64,000 nucleotides of DNA from Sinohyriopsis cumingii (GCA_028554795.2 CM068827.1:74622744-74686743); one strand, 5' to 3'. Counted from the first letter of the stretch, positions 36,166 to 49,440 are shown. Translations and numbers: made by a program. The notes: a model not told the origin generated them from the letters alone.

Positions 36166-37085
36166 TTAGCACAGCTGTTGCTGCATTCAAAGGAAATTAG
36201 TCCAGACTCAAGATTGACAGTGATAACATCTCACAAAAATGACTTGCAATAATGTGCAGCGTTATTAATCCCACAAAGAAACTTCTCCATTTTTGTTGCC
36301 AAGGTGAAAAAGAAATTGTCAAAAACATGATGATCTCTGTGGTTCCACAAATGGTTAACCGTCAAGGTACATTCACCCCCTCAGATAGTATCACAAACAA
36401 AAGACCACACCATTGTTGGAATGTAGAGGCTGTGATCAGCTGTTATTGAGCCGCATATGTGTAGATGAGATGATCATCTCAACAGGTCATTCGGGAATCT
36501 TTATATTTAACCGTTTTAATGACTAACTCTGCAAAACTCACATAGAAAATGTTCAATTCGGCAGCTATTTGTTAAACGCACCAAAATTATTCTCTTTTGT
36601 CAAGCATTCCATCATTCTAGTTGCTCGAGAATGCAATGAATGAGTCATGTAGGCTATCGTCATCTATGATCAAGTTTCATTTTTCGAATTTGTTTAACAT
36701 AAATTAAATCGCTTTCAGTAGAATCAATATAAAGAATAATTACATATGCTCTTGGAAGCTAAACCACGTGGAAACTATGACAACAGTAGACGCTTACATG
36801 AACTGTGTTTGCGAAGGAAAGTAAATATATAATTAATTATACGTTCTATGTTGTGGGAAATGTATTGCTGACGCTGACGTTAGTTTCATGTTGTAATTTC
36901 TAGATAACAAAGATGAGCTCTGTTAGCTTGTGTTCTGGATTTCCTTTGTGTATTTAATATTATTTGAGAGTTGATGGTTGATTGAATACAACGTGTACTC
37001 TTCAACATATGTTTCAAATGTTCCTTATAAAGAACTTCATATGCGAAGAAACCATCCCGTGACAGCAGTGAAAGATAGGGCAATG
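36166..37085. other. Truncated block X and shared block, no gene seen
   Basis: Contains short parts matching A at about 9560, 10970, 11586 and 11710 in order, with deletions between them. No gene is visible. Confidence 0.45.
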
Positions 37086-37389
37086 GACTGGAAATTCCAA
37101 GACAGTCTTAACAATGAAATTTTTACATTCAAGACTCCTAGAACTTCAGCACATTCAAGGATATTGTTACACGTGCACAATTCGGAGCTGGAATTCCTTC
37201 GGCCTACTCAAATTATTTGGACTTGTGATATAACCTTCAGGATTAATTTGGACATAATTCATAATACTGTATGTTCCTTTTATATTTTATTTTATAATGT
37301 AAAGAATTATATTATTTATATTTTACATACCTTTTTGGATTTACTTCTTTCGGTTACTAAGTTTAAGACCATAGAGTCGTTAGTAAAAA
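37086..37389 (+). mobile_element. 3' part of the LTR before the primer site, unit C
   Basis: Matches the end of the B LTR and 12050-12297 of A, ending in CTAAGTTTAAGACCATAGAG and AAAAA directly before the primer site. Confidence 0.6.
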
Positions 37390-37408
37390 TGGGCGCTAGT
37401 CCGGGATT
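37390..37408 (+). promoter_or_regulatory. Primer-binding site for proline tRNA
   Basis: TGGGCGCTAGTCCGGGATT matches the proline-tRNA primer site known from murine leukaemia virus (TGGGGGCTCGTCCGGGAT) at 16 of 18 bases. It sits exactly at the LTR/interior boundary. Decayed versions lie at 12298 and 22002. Confidence 0.7.
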
Positions 37409-40400
37409 CAAATTGCATTAAAATGTTTGAGAAAAATTCAATTTGTCATTTGAAATACAAATTCATTTTATTAATGGTCATATTGCGTGGTATTTTAATT
37501 TCAAATATTGTAATGAATCTAGTGTGAAACCTTTAAAAACAACGACGTGTTGATGGAGTTTGGGAAACCATTATTCAATTTCGGACGTAACAACCTGTTT
37601 CATAAAATAAGAAGTAAGAAATATTTGCATACAATCTTTAGTGGAGAAGATATTCTAGTCTAATATGTTCTATTAGTAAGTTTCTATAGATGTAAATAGA
37701 GAGAAGAAAGATTCAAAGATAAATGATGGAAATTCGAAACCAAAAAAGAAGTTCGGGTTTGGTGATGCCAAAACTTTTATGTAGATCAATATTTTCCGTG
37801 TTTGGAGAAAAAAGGCAGAGATTGGCCAAAAGAACATTAGCCTTTACTATTACCATGTGTCATTACTGACAAAAATCATGAAGTCTACACTTCTTTGTCT
37901 GTACAAGAAAGTACTAATTATCATGTGGTTTAGGGACGTATTTTGCAGGATTATACGCTGGTACCTGAGACATATCGACAAAGGTGTGCGAATTATGGAA
38001 GAGAAACCGGACAAACTAATGTCAAAATTGGAAGCGAAAAAGAACTACTTTCTGATAAGCGATGCTTAGTCAAGAAGGTTGATGAAGACAATGATAAACG
38101 TATTCAACTCATATTAGTTGAAGGGTTCGAACATTGCATGTTTAGTGATGCCAAGACCTACATTGATGAGCAAAAGGTACCAAGTTTGGAAGATGCTGCT
38201 CGTACCTGTGAAAATTATTTCTAGACTCAGAAAGGTTCAGTAGTACGTTTTTGCTTTAATAAGAAACAGTCTCAGCCTTACACTATTACTTCCAAATCTC
38301 AATCTAGCACATTTAGGAATGAAACTTGTGATAAAAGACTGACCAGAAAGTCTTCCCTTTTCATAAGAGCACTTATTCTACGAGGAAAGGGTGCGTTCTA
38401 CCGATTAAAAAATAAGGAATAGAATAAAGACAGATTTATCCCAAGTGTTCTAATTTCTAAGAAGACATGGTAAATTTATTTTATAAAAAGTAAATCAATT
38501 GTTTTGTCAAACAAATCCGAGTCTGATTATATTATGGATAATTTGGAACCATTCATATCCAAAGTTTTCTATGACTTATTGGTGATTTTGCCAAGCCTAA
38601 CCTTAATGAAATATTAAGGGACAGGGGAACTTCTCAGAGCATTATTTTAATAGGTCCAATGACTTTGTCACAGAAGTCTTCTTATTGTGAACGCGTGTAT
38701 ATCCAGGGAATATGGTGTGGATTGTATTAAAGTTTCTGCCCATTTTAATAATTTGTCATGAAACTTTGTCTCAAGACCGTGACAGTCTGTATAGTGACTT
38801 CTTTGACCAGTGAGGGTATTCATTTTTTACTCTGCAATGACCTAGATGGTGATAAGGTCGTGATTAATCCACTTATAAATGACAACTCTTGTTTTGATCA
38901 AAACGTTTGATCTTATTGAAAATGCTTTCTCTGACCTAAAGCCCGATTGTGCAGTTTAAAGATCTATTGCAAAATACATTCTGGAAAATGATGTGATCAG
39001 GAACTTATTCCTTTTGTGGACACATATTTTGGTCCGTCTTGATGAGGTCACTTTTGCCCTTGGTATCGATCAAGCAGGAGAAATTGAACACAGTGATCAT
39101 CTTTTTATTACTCATTCTCTTTCTTCTAATCAGGATGACAAAACAAAAACACTCACTCTTTGAACAGCATCAGGATCCTGAGATTTCCATTTTCGTTCAT
39201 AGGACTGCTGGCAAAATTGTATCCATACAAATACCGGTCAGTTATTTTGGGACAAATGTGGTCCTTATAAGACATAGGAAACACGTGAATTACCCACCCG
39301 CTGTCTACAAGTGGTCAGTGAGCTATCACATTATTGTTCCTAAGTCGTATAGAAAGGATTTTCTTAACCTAGCCCTTGAAACGCCATTGGCTTGGCATTT
39401 CGATTCAATACCATCTTTTATATATTGAATCAGTTTTATTGTCTGAAGACTGAAAGTGATGTTTGTAAATATTGCATATTTTGTTACACTTATCAGAGAG
39501 TAGGAAAACCCAATCAGAAGATACCTGAGCATCATTTGCAACCTTTCTTCCTTTTTTTGACGTAACCTGTAGCAGCCTAATGGCAGAATATGTCGGTACA
39601 TTACCTAAGACGATGACGGAAAACTAATACTTATTGACCACAATGTGTGCAATTTCTTTATGAAATATAAAAAATGTAAAAATGCAACAAAAACCTCACT
39701 TTAATAAAATTTGTGGTAGGTTTCTGTTGTCCAAAATCTGTCCAATTCGATCAGGGTCTAATTTAATGTCATGAATTTTTGAACAAGTTTTGCATGAGTT
39801 ACTTATCTAACAGTTTAAATCTCTGTCTCTCACCCTGAAAGTCAAGGTGCTTTGGAAAGATTTCACCAGACTCCGAAGGATATTATTCGCTTATATGGCT
39901 TTGATACAGGAAACGTTTGGAATGAGGGTGAGAATTTGCTGCTGTTTGCTGCTAGGGAATCAGTTTAAACTTCATTAGCCTTTGGTCTTTTTGAACTAGA
40001 GTTTGAACATATTGTCCGTGGACAATTAAAGCCATTGAAAGAGAAAAGTCTTTGAAGCAAAATTTTAATCTGATTATGTCTCTGATATTAAATATAATAT
40101 GTCAAAGGCTTGTGATGTAGAACGAAGGTATTAAAAATAATAAAGTTTTCAGTCTGGTTATAGAGCTCTGTCTCTCTTGCCCGTACCTCTGAATCCTCTA
40201 CAGGCTAATGTCTGTGGTCCTCGTATAATTAAAATGAAAGTAAGCGACTTAAATTATTCCATTAGGTTTCTGAGAAGCAGACACAGAAACATCGTTGCCA
40301 GATAAATATATTAAATGAGTATATTGAATGGGATAGCACTGTTAATCAATCAGTAATGTTAGTTGTATCTAGGAATGTTTAAGAAAACGAAATTGATTAT

Positions 40401-41676
40401 TTTCTGACGAATGCTTTCATTGAATCAAATAAATGTAACTGAAGTGCACCATATATTCTTGCTCCGAAACCAGATCATACTCTCCGCATGTGTACTGGCT
40501 GTGGAAAAGTAAACAATGTCACCAAAACAGATTAATTCACAATACCAACAATCGCTAACTGCATTGACTAAACTGGAAATGCAAAACATGTCATCAAGTT
40601 TGGCTATTTCAAAGAATTCTAGCACATTTTTTTTTCTCGAAAGAGCTAAGGAAATTTCACCTTTGCAAATCCAGATGGACTTTGTCGATATAAAGTGATG
40701 CCATTTGTTGTGACGAATTCCCTGCCGACATCCCTGAGGTAAATCGTTACATATGGATTAGATAATTGTGATGCGCATATAGATGACGTCATAATTTATA
40801 ATGATACTTAGAAAGATCATTTACAGACCATGCGGAAATTCTTTGTTAGGCAAAGTGGTGTAAATTTTACACTTTAAATAATTGGCAGTGTTATCATGCT
40901 CGTATCTCATTTTTAGGTTATATTGTGCGACACGGTCAAATTAAAAAAGGTTTAGGTTATGATTATCTATAAATTCACAGTGCCTATCAATAAATTTAAA
41001 CTGATGTGATTTTTGGGTATGGCTGGAATTTATTGTAAATTTTGCTAAACTGTTTTCAACAATTGTTGCACCTTTGACCAATTTGTGAAGTATCGATACC
41101 AGTTTTATTTTAGTAGTTTCTTTTGATAAATTTAAGGTCGTGTATGGGAGTACGGTAGTTTGTTCAGCTCCAGATTTCAATCACTCATTTAAAATGTTTG
41201 TTGATGCCAGTAATATAGGGGCTAGTAAGAAGATAAAAATAGTTTTGATCCTTCAGTGTCCTATTTCTCAGATAAAATAACCATGCATCAGAGAAAGTAT
41301 TTCACAATCAAGAAGGAATAATTGGGTCAAATATTGCCTTTTCAAAACTTTGAAGTGCATATTAGTTCGCTCCTTTTCAGATTATTTTATTCATTGATCA
41401 CAACCTTTTTACTTTCATTAACAGAAGGAAAACAGAAAATCAGAGATTAGTAACGTCGAAATAGATGCTGCAGGAATATAATATTGACAAACGAAACGTT
41501 AATCTGATTGCAGACGCTCTTCAACGTGTACAGAATGCTATATTGTTTTTTATTTAGATGTTGTGTCATTCTTAAACATCTTTCTTTATAATTGTGTTAT
41601 CATATTATCATTTGCATGTAGGTGACTGATATGCAAAAGAAATATACAATTCCATATTTTTCCTTGCGAGGAGAAG
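37409..41676 (+). mobile_element. Gypsy-type LTR retrotransposon interior, order gag-PR-INT-RT-RH, unit C
   Basis: Gag remnants at 37940-38225 include SDAKTYIDEQKVPSLEDAAR. Protease lies at about 38575-38880 (ILRDRGTSQS, with an altered active site). Integrase lies at about 39300-40300: VPKSYRKDFLNLALETPLAW, a GKPNQK-like linker, then FHQTPKDIIRLYGFDTGNVW-like text. RT lies at about 40390-40860 (TLRMCTGCGKVNNVTKTD, FANPDGLCRYKVM, AHIDDVIIYNDT, where IDD is the catalytic box). RNase H lies at about 41180-41540 (FKMFVDASNIGA). Integrase again precedes RT, as in unit B. Every domain has stops or frameshifts, so the element is dead. The interior leads into an LTR at 41677. Confidence 0.78.
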
Positions 41677-42058
41677 TGTTATATATATATCTGTATTTTG
41701 GGTTTGACTTTTGGTCTATGACTATAGATTATATTTCTAGATACAAAGTTATAAATAGGTGCATATTAAGTTTAAACTCAGCATTGATAATGATCCGGAT
41801 TAATTGTCTGAGTTGATTGTTAGATATTGCAAAACGTGGGATTATCGCTATTTCCCATCATTTTTCTTGTTTCAGTATCAGCATAATTATAATATGTATT
41901 TAATGCTGTGTTTAGATTTAATTTGAAATTATTTATTGGAACCACAAATAGCTCAGATAAGTGTAGGATTAAAGCACAATTTTGTAATTATTATTAATTC
42001 ATTCAAAATAATTCTTATCAATGCTACATGATACGTTCAAGACTGTTAGCACATCCAA
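41677..42058 (+). mobile_element. Truncated 3' LTR, unit C
   Basis: Preceded by the purine tract GCGAGGAGAAG and starting TGTTATATATATATCTG, with TATAAATAGG at about 41749. It breaks off into block X at the same point as the 35758 copy. Confidence 0.6.
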
Positions 42059-43840
42059 TAAAGCGCAGTTGTTACATTCAAATGACACATGTTTCTCGAA
42101 ATCTAGTCCTATCACAAGTTTGACAGTGATAACGTTACAGCTTGGTATGGTGTCTGGCTTTATTGGTCTCATGTATCTTACACCCCTTTTTAGCGTAAGC
42201 GAAAAATAAATTGTTCGAAAAATCATTTTGTCTGCTGTTACACAAATGGTTATCCCGCAAGCAACATGTACCCTCTCAGATAGTATCACAAACAAAACAC
42301 CATACTAATAACTAAATGTAATCAATATAACCAGGCAGGGTGTACAATTCCTTATTCGCTAGGAAACCTGAATCAGGATGATATAGGTTTCTTGTTCGAG
42401 GCCTCTCTTGAGGGAAACTATTGTTCTGTTGTAGTCAGAGAAGGTGAAGAACAAATATGTGTCTCTGAGAAGACAATTTAAGCCAAAACTAACTCCACCA
42501 ATTCTCCCATTTAAATTCCACAGAACATTGTACAGCTTTATAAACTATCCGAAACGACACGAGTTAGCAATCCTTGAACTGTATTCATGTTTAGGACTCA
42601 TGTACTTCTCATCATATCATGTATCCTACCTTTCTTTAGAAACATTAAACAATGCATGTTTGAAAATAGTCTCACCAATCAGTATACTATAACCATCCCC
42701 CAGCTTAAAGCAAAGAGTGAAAATTTTCCAACAACACGGTTCAGTCTTATCATTAATTTGTGTACAATAGAACAATTGCAAACTGATATCTCAATTTTAT
42801 TCAGAATCATGAAGATGATTTCATACCTCAAGTAACCGTCAGCCACAAGATTTGAAAACCGACTTCCTGTACCAGTTGATTACGTCGGAGACTGTTTTAA
42901 TGTCAATCAGATCTCCTTTATAAAACTTACAATCCTCACTCGGAATATAGTGCTTCTAACAGCATGCCTATCTCTGTCACTAACACGAAATGTAACTCTG
43001 TGTTGACAGTCTATTAATAGTAAGTGGACCGGGAATTTAAAAGGTTAATATTCACCTTTCCAACTTTTTGTTCTAGGACAACTCTTATTTGAGCTCTTTT
43101 ATTGGTCCATTTCTCTATTTTTCCAAGGAAAGCCGCACATCAGCCGACCAGAGATAAACATACAAACATATAACATGGATATATTGCCTCTTCCAGCGTT
43201 TTCGTTACCATTTTGTGTTCATTTTGCAACTTATTGGTGAAATATTCAATATCATAGGTAACATGTTTCATGTTGTATGTGCCTTTATTACATACTTATT
43301 TAATGTTACAAATTTGACCCGTCCTTCGAAACAGAAGTTCAGTCCACGTTTCGTATCGCAAACTACTTATATCTGTACTTCGGTGACTGCATGCAGATAT
43401 TGTTATTTATAAATCCCTATCCGTTTTGGACCATATTCGTACAAATGCTGAAAATGTGTAAAATATACAAAACTGCATTATTCTTTTGTTCATTACTACA
43501 GATCCATTTCATCTTACATCGCTGATGTGGTGTACCACACAAATGTTCAGTCTGTGATTCCGTATGGCACACCTAAAATTTCTGTAACACAAATCCATCC
43601 TGGTAATAGTCTAAAACGTTATGGCATTCTGTTAGTTTATACTAGTGGTTTATTGCTACAGATCTTAAATTATTCGAAAATGTCCAGAGACGTTTGTGAT
43701 TTTAAGAAATTGTCGCTTCAGCTGGGCATAATTGGGCAGTGCCGTAGGTAATGACAATTAGGTTAAGGGCTTTTGACGTTTTCTTTGCCGAGATTATAGA
43801 GCTGTTTAACATAAATATTCAGGAAAATATGATTGATAAT
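42059..43840. other. Blocks X and Z and junction to unit D
   Basis: Holds the C version of block Z: plus-strand NQAGCTIPYSLGNLNQD and GNYCSVVVREGEEQICVSE at about 42320-42475, and VDYVGDCFNVNQISF with ILTRNIVLL at about 42870-42960. From about 43400 it parallels the A/B junction. No complete gene is visible, and the open stretches are not identified. Confidence 0.35.
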
Positions 43841-44098
43841 GAGTTCTCAGATGAAACTGGTATGCAAAATGACGCTAAACATGAGAGAGTGAGTGAGAGG
43901 TGGTGTGCGATAGGGTGCAAGTACGTTGCCCCGGAAATCTTGTATTGGAAGTTTAAAAAATTCAGACAAAACAAAGAATACGCAAGAGGTCATGTCGAGA
44001 TTCAGTTCATGGCAAACTATTCCACCACGTTCGGAAAGCACTTTTATCCATATTCAAATGAACACTTACATTTACGTCTTGTTGGTTACGTTAATTAA
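43751..44098 (+). other. Shared unit-start open stretch, unit D
   Basis: 115 residues without a stop, the longest version of the unit-start block and free of the GA microsatellite expansion. Shared residues with A include NEFSDETGMQ-like, TTFGKHF-like and LVGYVN-like text. The ATG lies upstream in the junction. I recognise no domain. Confidence 0.3.
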
Positions 44099-45278
44099 AA
44101 ACAGCTATAAACAGACAATTAAAGGGCAGTAACTACGCCCACAGCATCATGAACTTCAAATGGCTTTGCAAATGATCACCAAATGCTAAGTTATGGGAGG
44201 CAAGACGTTATATCAAACATTTGAAATAAGCGAAGAACAAAATTGGTTAAAAGTGCACACGTTGATCTCGTTCCAAGCCGCAGCAAGGGAGAAGTAACTT
44301 CCCGCAATTGAAAGCATCCAAAAATAACAACCATACCCAAAACAAAGATCAGCCTCAGAGTTAAAAGAAAATGGTTTGTCTAAGTTTATATGATAGTATG
44401 ATAGTATTATTAGATACTGTTTCGAAACTATTTAACCTCCAGACTTAGAGTTGAAATCATGCAGCCTTAAAGGGTTAATGCATAAATCACTAATTATAAG
44501 ATCTGAATCATTGCAGTTAGATGACTGTCCATTTGGAACGCTGGAACAAAACACGGTTAGTTTGGACCGATTACTCATATTTTCAAATGAATTTATATAA
44601 TTCGTTCTGGATATTATCATGCATAATGAAGGAGATAAAATGACATAAAATATGCTACGTTTAATTACAATTAACTTAACTATTGTTAATGTAATTCCAG
44701 CTGATTATTACTTAAGCGAAGAGATCCTTGAAGGATGTTTACAAAGGGAGAGGGTTAACTTTCAGGAGATGCATGAGAAATGTCAAGAGAGAAATGTTAC
44801 TCACGTATGTTCACCAGACTGGGAGTGAACGAAATATTTTATGCATTTGGGGATTGAGTCTAACGGCATATTTAATTTTCAATTATTGGCAACTTCTACA
44901 AGCAACTCTAACAAATGAATCGGAATGTTGAGGAATATTATAAAACGAACTTTGTAGAACAGAAATGATGGACACAAGGAAGGCAAGATACAGAAACAAC
45001 ACGGAATAAAAGGGTCGTGTCGTGATTTGGATGCCTTAAGCAGTTCCTCTTGACTTTGTTTTGTTTTCATACCATTACTGAGAAGAATGTTCTGTATAAT
45101 ACGGAATTAAAGTAGACGATAAAAGCGAGATTGTTTACCGTAAAGCTTCACTAATATATAGGACTTGATCTAACAGATCTGGAATTGCTTCCGTAAATGT
45201 CATATATTATACATGGTCCATCTTCCCTTTCTCTATTTAGACAGTACCGCCGGCATTGGCAGATATCAGGGAACAAGC

Positions 45279-45279
45279 C

Positions 45280-45310
<31 letters not shown>

Positions 45311-45342
45311 ATTCCTATTATTACTAGTATTATTATTTATAG

Positions 45343-45399
<57 letters not shown>

Positions 45400-45420
45400 T
45401 AGAAGTAGTAGTAGTAGTAC
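45279..45420. repeat. (AAT)n and mixed trinucleotide microsatellite, copy D
   Basis: Two AAT runs separated by imperfect ATT text, then AGT repeats, all next to the old acceptor. Confidence 0.9.
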
Positions 45421-45509
45421 TGGGGAAAAATAATAAGAATAAATATAAGAAAGAAAATAAAAGAAGAATAAGACAATGACGAATAAAAAGATCAATAGTA
45501 AAAGAAAGA

Positions 45510-45956
45510 ATGAGAATAAAAAGATGCAGACGAAAAGAAGATACAGAAGAAGAAGAGGAAGAAGAAGAGCAAGAGATTCAACAGAAACTACTAAATAAAA
45601 CAAAAGTAGGTAAATCGAATCTAGTTGTTACATTCGATACTGTTCCAATTTACTGCGTTGTTCGTGGTTATGAGCCAAGATATATGAAGTTTGAGACGTT
45701 TGAATTCTCCGATTGGTTTCTCTATTCACCATCCGTAACAATGTTAACTGAGTTGATAATTCTTTTCGACAATTGTTATTACAAGAGCAATGTCGATGAT
45801 CCTGTTCATCACGATCAAAATAACGATATATCTGATGATGTTTTGGACTACGACAAAACTGATGATGTCGATCATTGGTATGAAAATGGTCAAGTACGCA
45901 CTTTCATGACTAGCAATAGAGATAAATATAATTTAGTGAACAAATATGGCAATTAA
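45510..45956 (+). other. Open 148-residue antisense stretch in the old intron of copy D
   Basis: Plus-strand frame running from a Glu/Lys-rich start through YMKFETFEFSDWFLYSPS to an Asp-rich, His-rich tail (DDPVHHDQNNDISDD) and KYNLVNKYGN. The same reading, broken by stops, is seen in A, B, C and E. No signal peptide, membrane segment or known motif is visible. The N-terminal part is encoded by purine-rich low-complexity DNA, so the start is doubtful. It may be a remnant gene or chance. Confidence 0.25.
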
Positions 45957-46079
45957 AGAGATAACAACGAAAGGATGAAATATTCGTATGACTGAGATAT
46001 AATTAACTTAATCTGCAGAGAAGTGGATGACCATCAGACTGCAAACGAGGAAAAAGATAAGGATAGAATCCTTCGATAT

Positions 46080-47800
46080 CTTAGTTTTATTTTAACTGCA
46101 ATAATTGAGTTTGAATAGCGGTGAGTCCACTCTAAATTACTATTTGTACAAAAGTTCCTGGAACGACACAGCTTAGTATAAATTATGGTGCCGTATGGTT
46201 CTTTGGAGGAAATGGCTTTAAATATCTCTTGACTAATTGATAAAATGACTTGTCCGTATTTTAAAAAAAATTAAATATGTCAGTACATGAATTTGGCATG
46301 TACAAATGTCATGTAATTCAGCTAGATCCGGACTCATAACAAATACATAATTTCTTATATAGCCCGTAGCCATCCTGAGTCTTTTTAAGCGTTGCGGTCG
46401 GAAATGCAGACAATATAATTCTTTTTTTCAAATAATTACTATCATTAGGTTATGAAAATTGTTCATTTAATTTGTGCGGAATGTGAAGTTTTGTAATGTG
46501 ATAAACTATGTAACAGATTGTTAAATCTGATCCGATTTCTGGAGTAAATGACACTTTTTAACTTAGAATTGGATCCGTTGTCTACCGTTCATCATGTTAA
46601 ATTTAATCTGCATTCCCTCCAAACTGATAAACTATGTAACAGATTGTTAAATCTGATCCGATTTCTGAAGTAAATGACACCTTTTAACATAGAACTGGAT
46701 CCGTTGTATTCCGTTCATCATGTTAAATTTAATCTGCATTCCCTCCAAAATATAGAAAGTGTAATATTCACTTAAATGTTAAAATGATCCGAATGATTCT
46801 GTAACAGGCTCAAATGTGAGATTAACAGGAAACCTGTGAGCAAAATTGTTAAAACCTAAAGATCTTTTGCTATTCCAATACGTGCGATATGAAAGTGTGT
46901 CTCATAAAACCGTGAAATAATCAATAAATTCAAACCTTTTAATATTTCATCTGTTACGATAATAAATATATTGTTATACGTATGCATGTTCATTTTATAT
47001 GTTAATTAGAATTTCGCATACATCTGGATTCATTTTAAAAGACATACAGTGAGCCATAGAGTAACTGGATGCTTTTTTTGGGAGCGAACTAATTGCCGAT
47101 TGCCTGTGATATAAATGATGTGTGTCCACATAATTAATGTATAGATCTTTAAAGCAATATAATGATTGAGAAATACAAACTAAAACATCACTTATCTTTT
47201 AATATCACGTGTACTTTGTAATAAAGGGAATATAATGAACAATACATTTTACATACTACCTGGCTCGTTTGAGATATGCTCTTTTTTATTGTGGAGATAT
47301 AAACCCTCAGCTGTTCTTGATGATTTAGGTTGTCTCCATTTAGCTGTAACCTTTGTATCATTCTATATTTTACTATGTGACGTTAAATTATATCTAATTT
47401 AAATGTATGTTAAATGTATATATGGGAATCTCCCCTCTATGTCTCTTTGCTTCTGTCTGTCTGTCTGTCTGTTTCTCTGTTTGTCTCTCTCTGATAGATA
47501 TCTCATCAATACTCGAAAGGTAGATCATACATTTTGAGATTTTAATTACACTGTTATTTCTGTGTATTAACCAGAGCCCATTACGGGCTGTCTTAGCATA
47601 CACCTGCACGATTAGTAATCACACATACATACGTCTTGATGCAAGGTCCTATCTAGAACGGGTATCTAACGAGACTAGGAAACAAATGATTGCTTTAAAT
47701 ATTCCGTGGCACTATTTTCGAGTAGTTAAGTGAATTGTGTTTCTTATATAATTACTCGTTTTTTTGTACTTTACTTTCCAATACATGCATTTCTTTAAAC
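46080..47800. other. Upstream flank of copy D, no gene seen
   Basis: Parallels the upstream flanks of the other copies and contains the tandem duplication at 46500-46750. No gene is visible. Confidence 0.5.
46500..46752. repeat. 126-bp tandem duplication
   Basis: GATAAACTATGTAACAGATT occurs at 46500 and 46626 with closely matching text after it. The other units have one copy, so the doubling is specific to D. Confidence 0.85.
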
Positions 47801-47866
47801 AACATCGATGATCGTTTGCAGTATAAATATATATTAGTCTTTACTTTCTTTTCTTCATTCATTGAT

Positions 47867-47918
<52 letters not shown>

Positions 47919-47932
47919 TTTTTCCTTCCTAA
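47800..47932. repeat. Single core plus (CTTT)n tract, unit D
   Basis: One core at about 47800 and a CTTT tract at about 47865-47920, as in B. Confidence 0.9.
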
Positions 47933-49440
47933 GGTGAATAGTACTATATCCATCAGATAGGTCAAACGTCAGTTTCTTGGAAAAGGTCACTCAACAACCT
48001 TGTGCACATCCAAAACCAAGCATAGGCTTGCTTCATCCTGCTGTGACGTAATCAGATATAAATACGTCATATGCTTGGAAACATTAAGAACATTGTCAAA
48101 TATTTTAAACAGACATTGATTTCGTAGAAATGAATAGGGTCATAAGAAAGAAAATAAATTATAAAAAAAAACACATTTTTACAATCAACAACACACAACT
48201 ACATGTAACACAGATCATCATCTCAAAAACACATTTTGACCTGACTAAAAATGAAAAATTGTTTGTTCAGTGGCTAGAAAGAAGAGGAAACACTAATAAA
48301 AGTAGATAAAGGGGAATATATATACCTATATGAAAATGTCTGAATACATGGAAGTTTATCCTTATAATATATTCAGAAGATTACCGACATTCAGTGAGAC
48401 AGACATTATACACAGACACAGAGTGATTCTCGTATATGAAAGGGTCATTACAATGCATTTAGATCATGACTGAATGTTTAATTTCATTGTCACGAAGTAT
48501 CATTTAGTTTTGAAATCTGATTAGGATTTTACATCTGTATAGACTTTTACAAAGTTTGAAAGGTATGCATACCGCACGAATCGAATAGGCAAATTTCATA
48601 ACTCAGTGATGATAGGTTTTCATAGAAGACAATATGTGTTCCGCAATATAGACAAAATGATTACAAAACAAATCGAGGATGGTTTCAGTGTGCACGATAT
48701 ATCATCTTAGGTTCTCATGAATACCGATCTAGTTTAATTTCAGGTCAGTTTTACACGATAAAGTGATGTACTGTGAGTCTATATTTGTATACCAAACGGA
48801 CATGTAATATGTTAAATTAGTCATGAAATAATCGCATTCATAGCCTAATATTTAAGAACACAACATACTTGCATTTCCGAGGTAACGTATGTTGTTTCAA
48901 CAATGATGCAGGAGCAATCAAATGTCACATATGTTGAAAGATAAAGTAACGAACCTAACTCTCTTATAGAGGATTTGAAGGGGTATGGAGAAATATAACA
49001 CAGGAGCATTCATTTTGTCTCGATAATTAGCAGCAGCATCTTTGCACTTAGAAAATGTACAAAATGACCGATTAAGCGAATAATTTCATTCATTTTTATT
49101 TGAAGACAAAAAACAGATGTCAGAGTACTAAAACCACGACCACGTGCATTAAAGCAAGCCATCTCTCATTGTCAGCTGTTACTAAATATCCCTATGTTTG
49201 ATAATGATCCATGTCCATAGCTATTCATGATTATGAGATAAACTGTTCCCTGACTAATTGTAGATCCTGATGCATGTTATCTTCATGTCTTATTGATCAT
49301 TTCTTACTGTTTTCTTCTTGTAGAAGTAAAGGCGTTATATAGGCTAAGATGTTATTTGAAGTAAAATAGTTGTTTTAAGAATTATTTTGTGGATAAGCCA
49401 ATCAAGCTTTTGGATAGTATTCAAATAGGCTCTTTCATGA
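47933..49440. other. Shared flank and unique sequence, no gene seen
   Basis: The first 200 bp parallel A and B after their CTTT tracts. 48150-48480 parallels B at about 18600-18900. 49250-49440 parallels A at about 7620-7800. No coding or RNA signal is visible. Confidence 0.45.

Larger units (their letters stand above)
29786..43840. repeat. Tandem segmental unit C
   Basis: About 14 kb. It holds peptide gene C with a broken acceptor, a hAT-type MITE, a CTTT tract with a LINE next to it, two LTR/block X junctions, and the second-best gypsy-type element (37390-41676). Edges are approximate. Confidence 0.8.
45148..46079 (-). pseudogene. Six-cysteine secreted peptide, copy D (dead)
   Basis: The homologous exon 1 is 46079-46007 and exon 2 is 45278-45148. 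Lesions seen directly are: start codon ATG changed to ATA (46079-46077), Gln codon before the junction changed to TAA, donor GT changed to TT (46006-46005), the final two cysteine codons changed to Ser-Ser (TCA AGT), and the last Tyr codon changed to TAG. The TATA box position reads TACAAATAG. The terminal exon and poly(A) signal are absent: the sequence jumps at about 44434 from text matching A near 1240 to text matching A near 2445. The acceptor TAG at 45280-45279 survives. Many independent hits show long loss of constraint. Confidence 0.9.
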
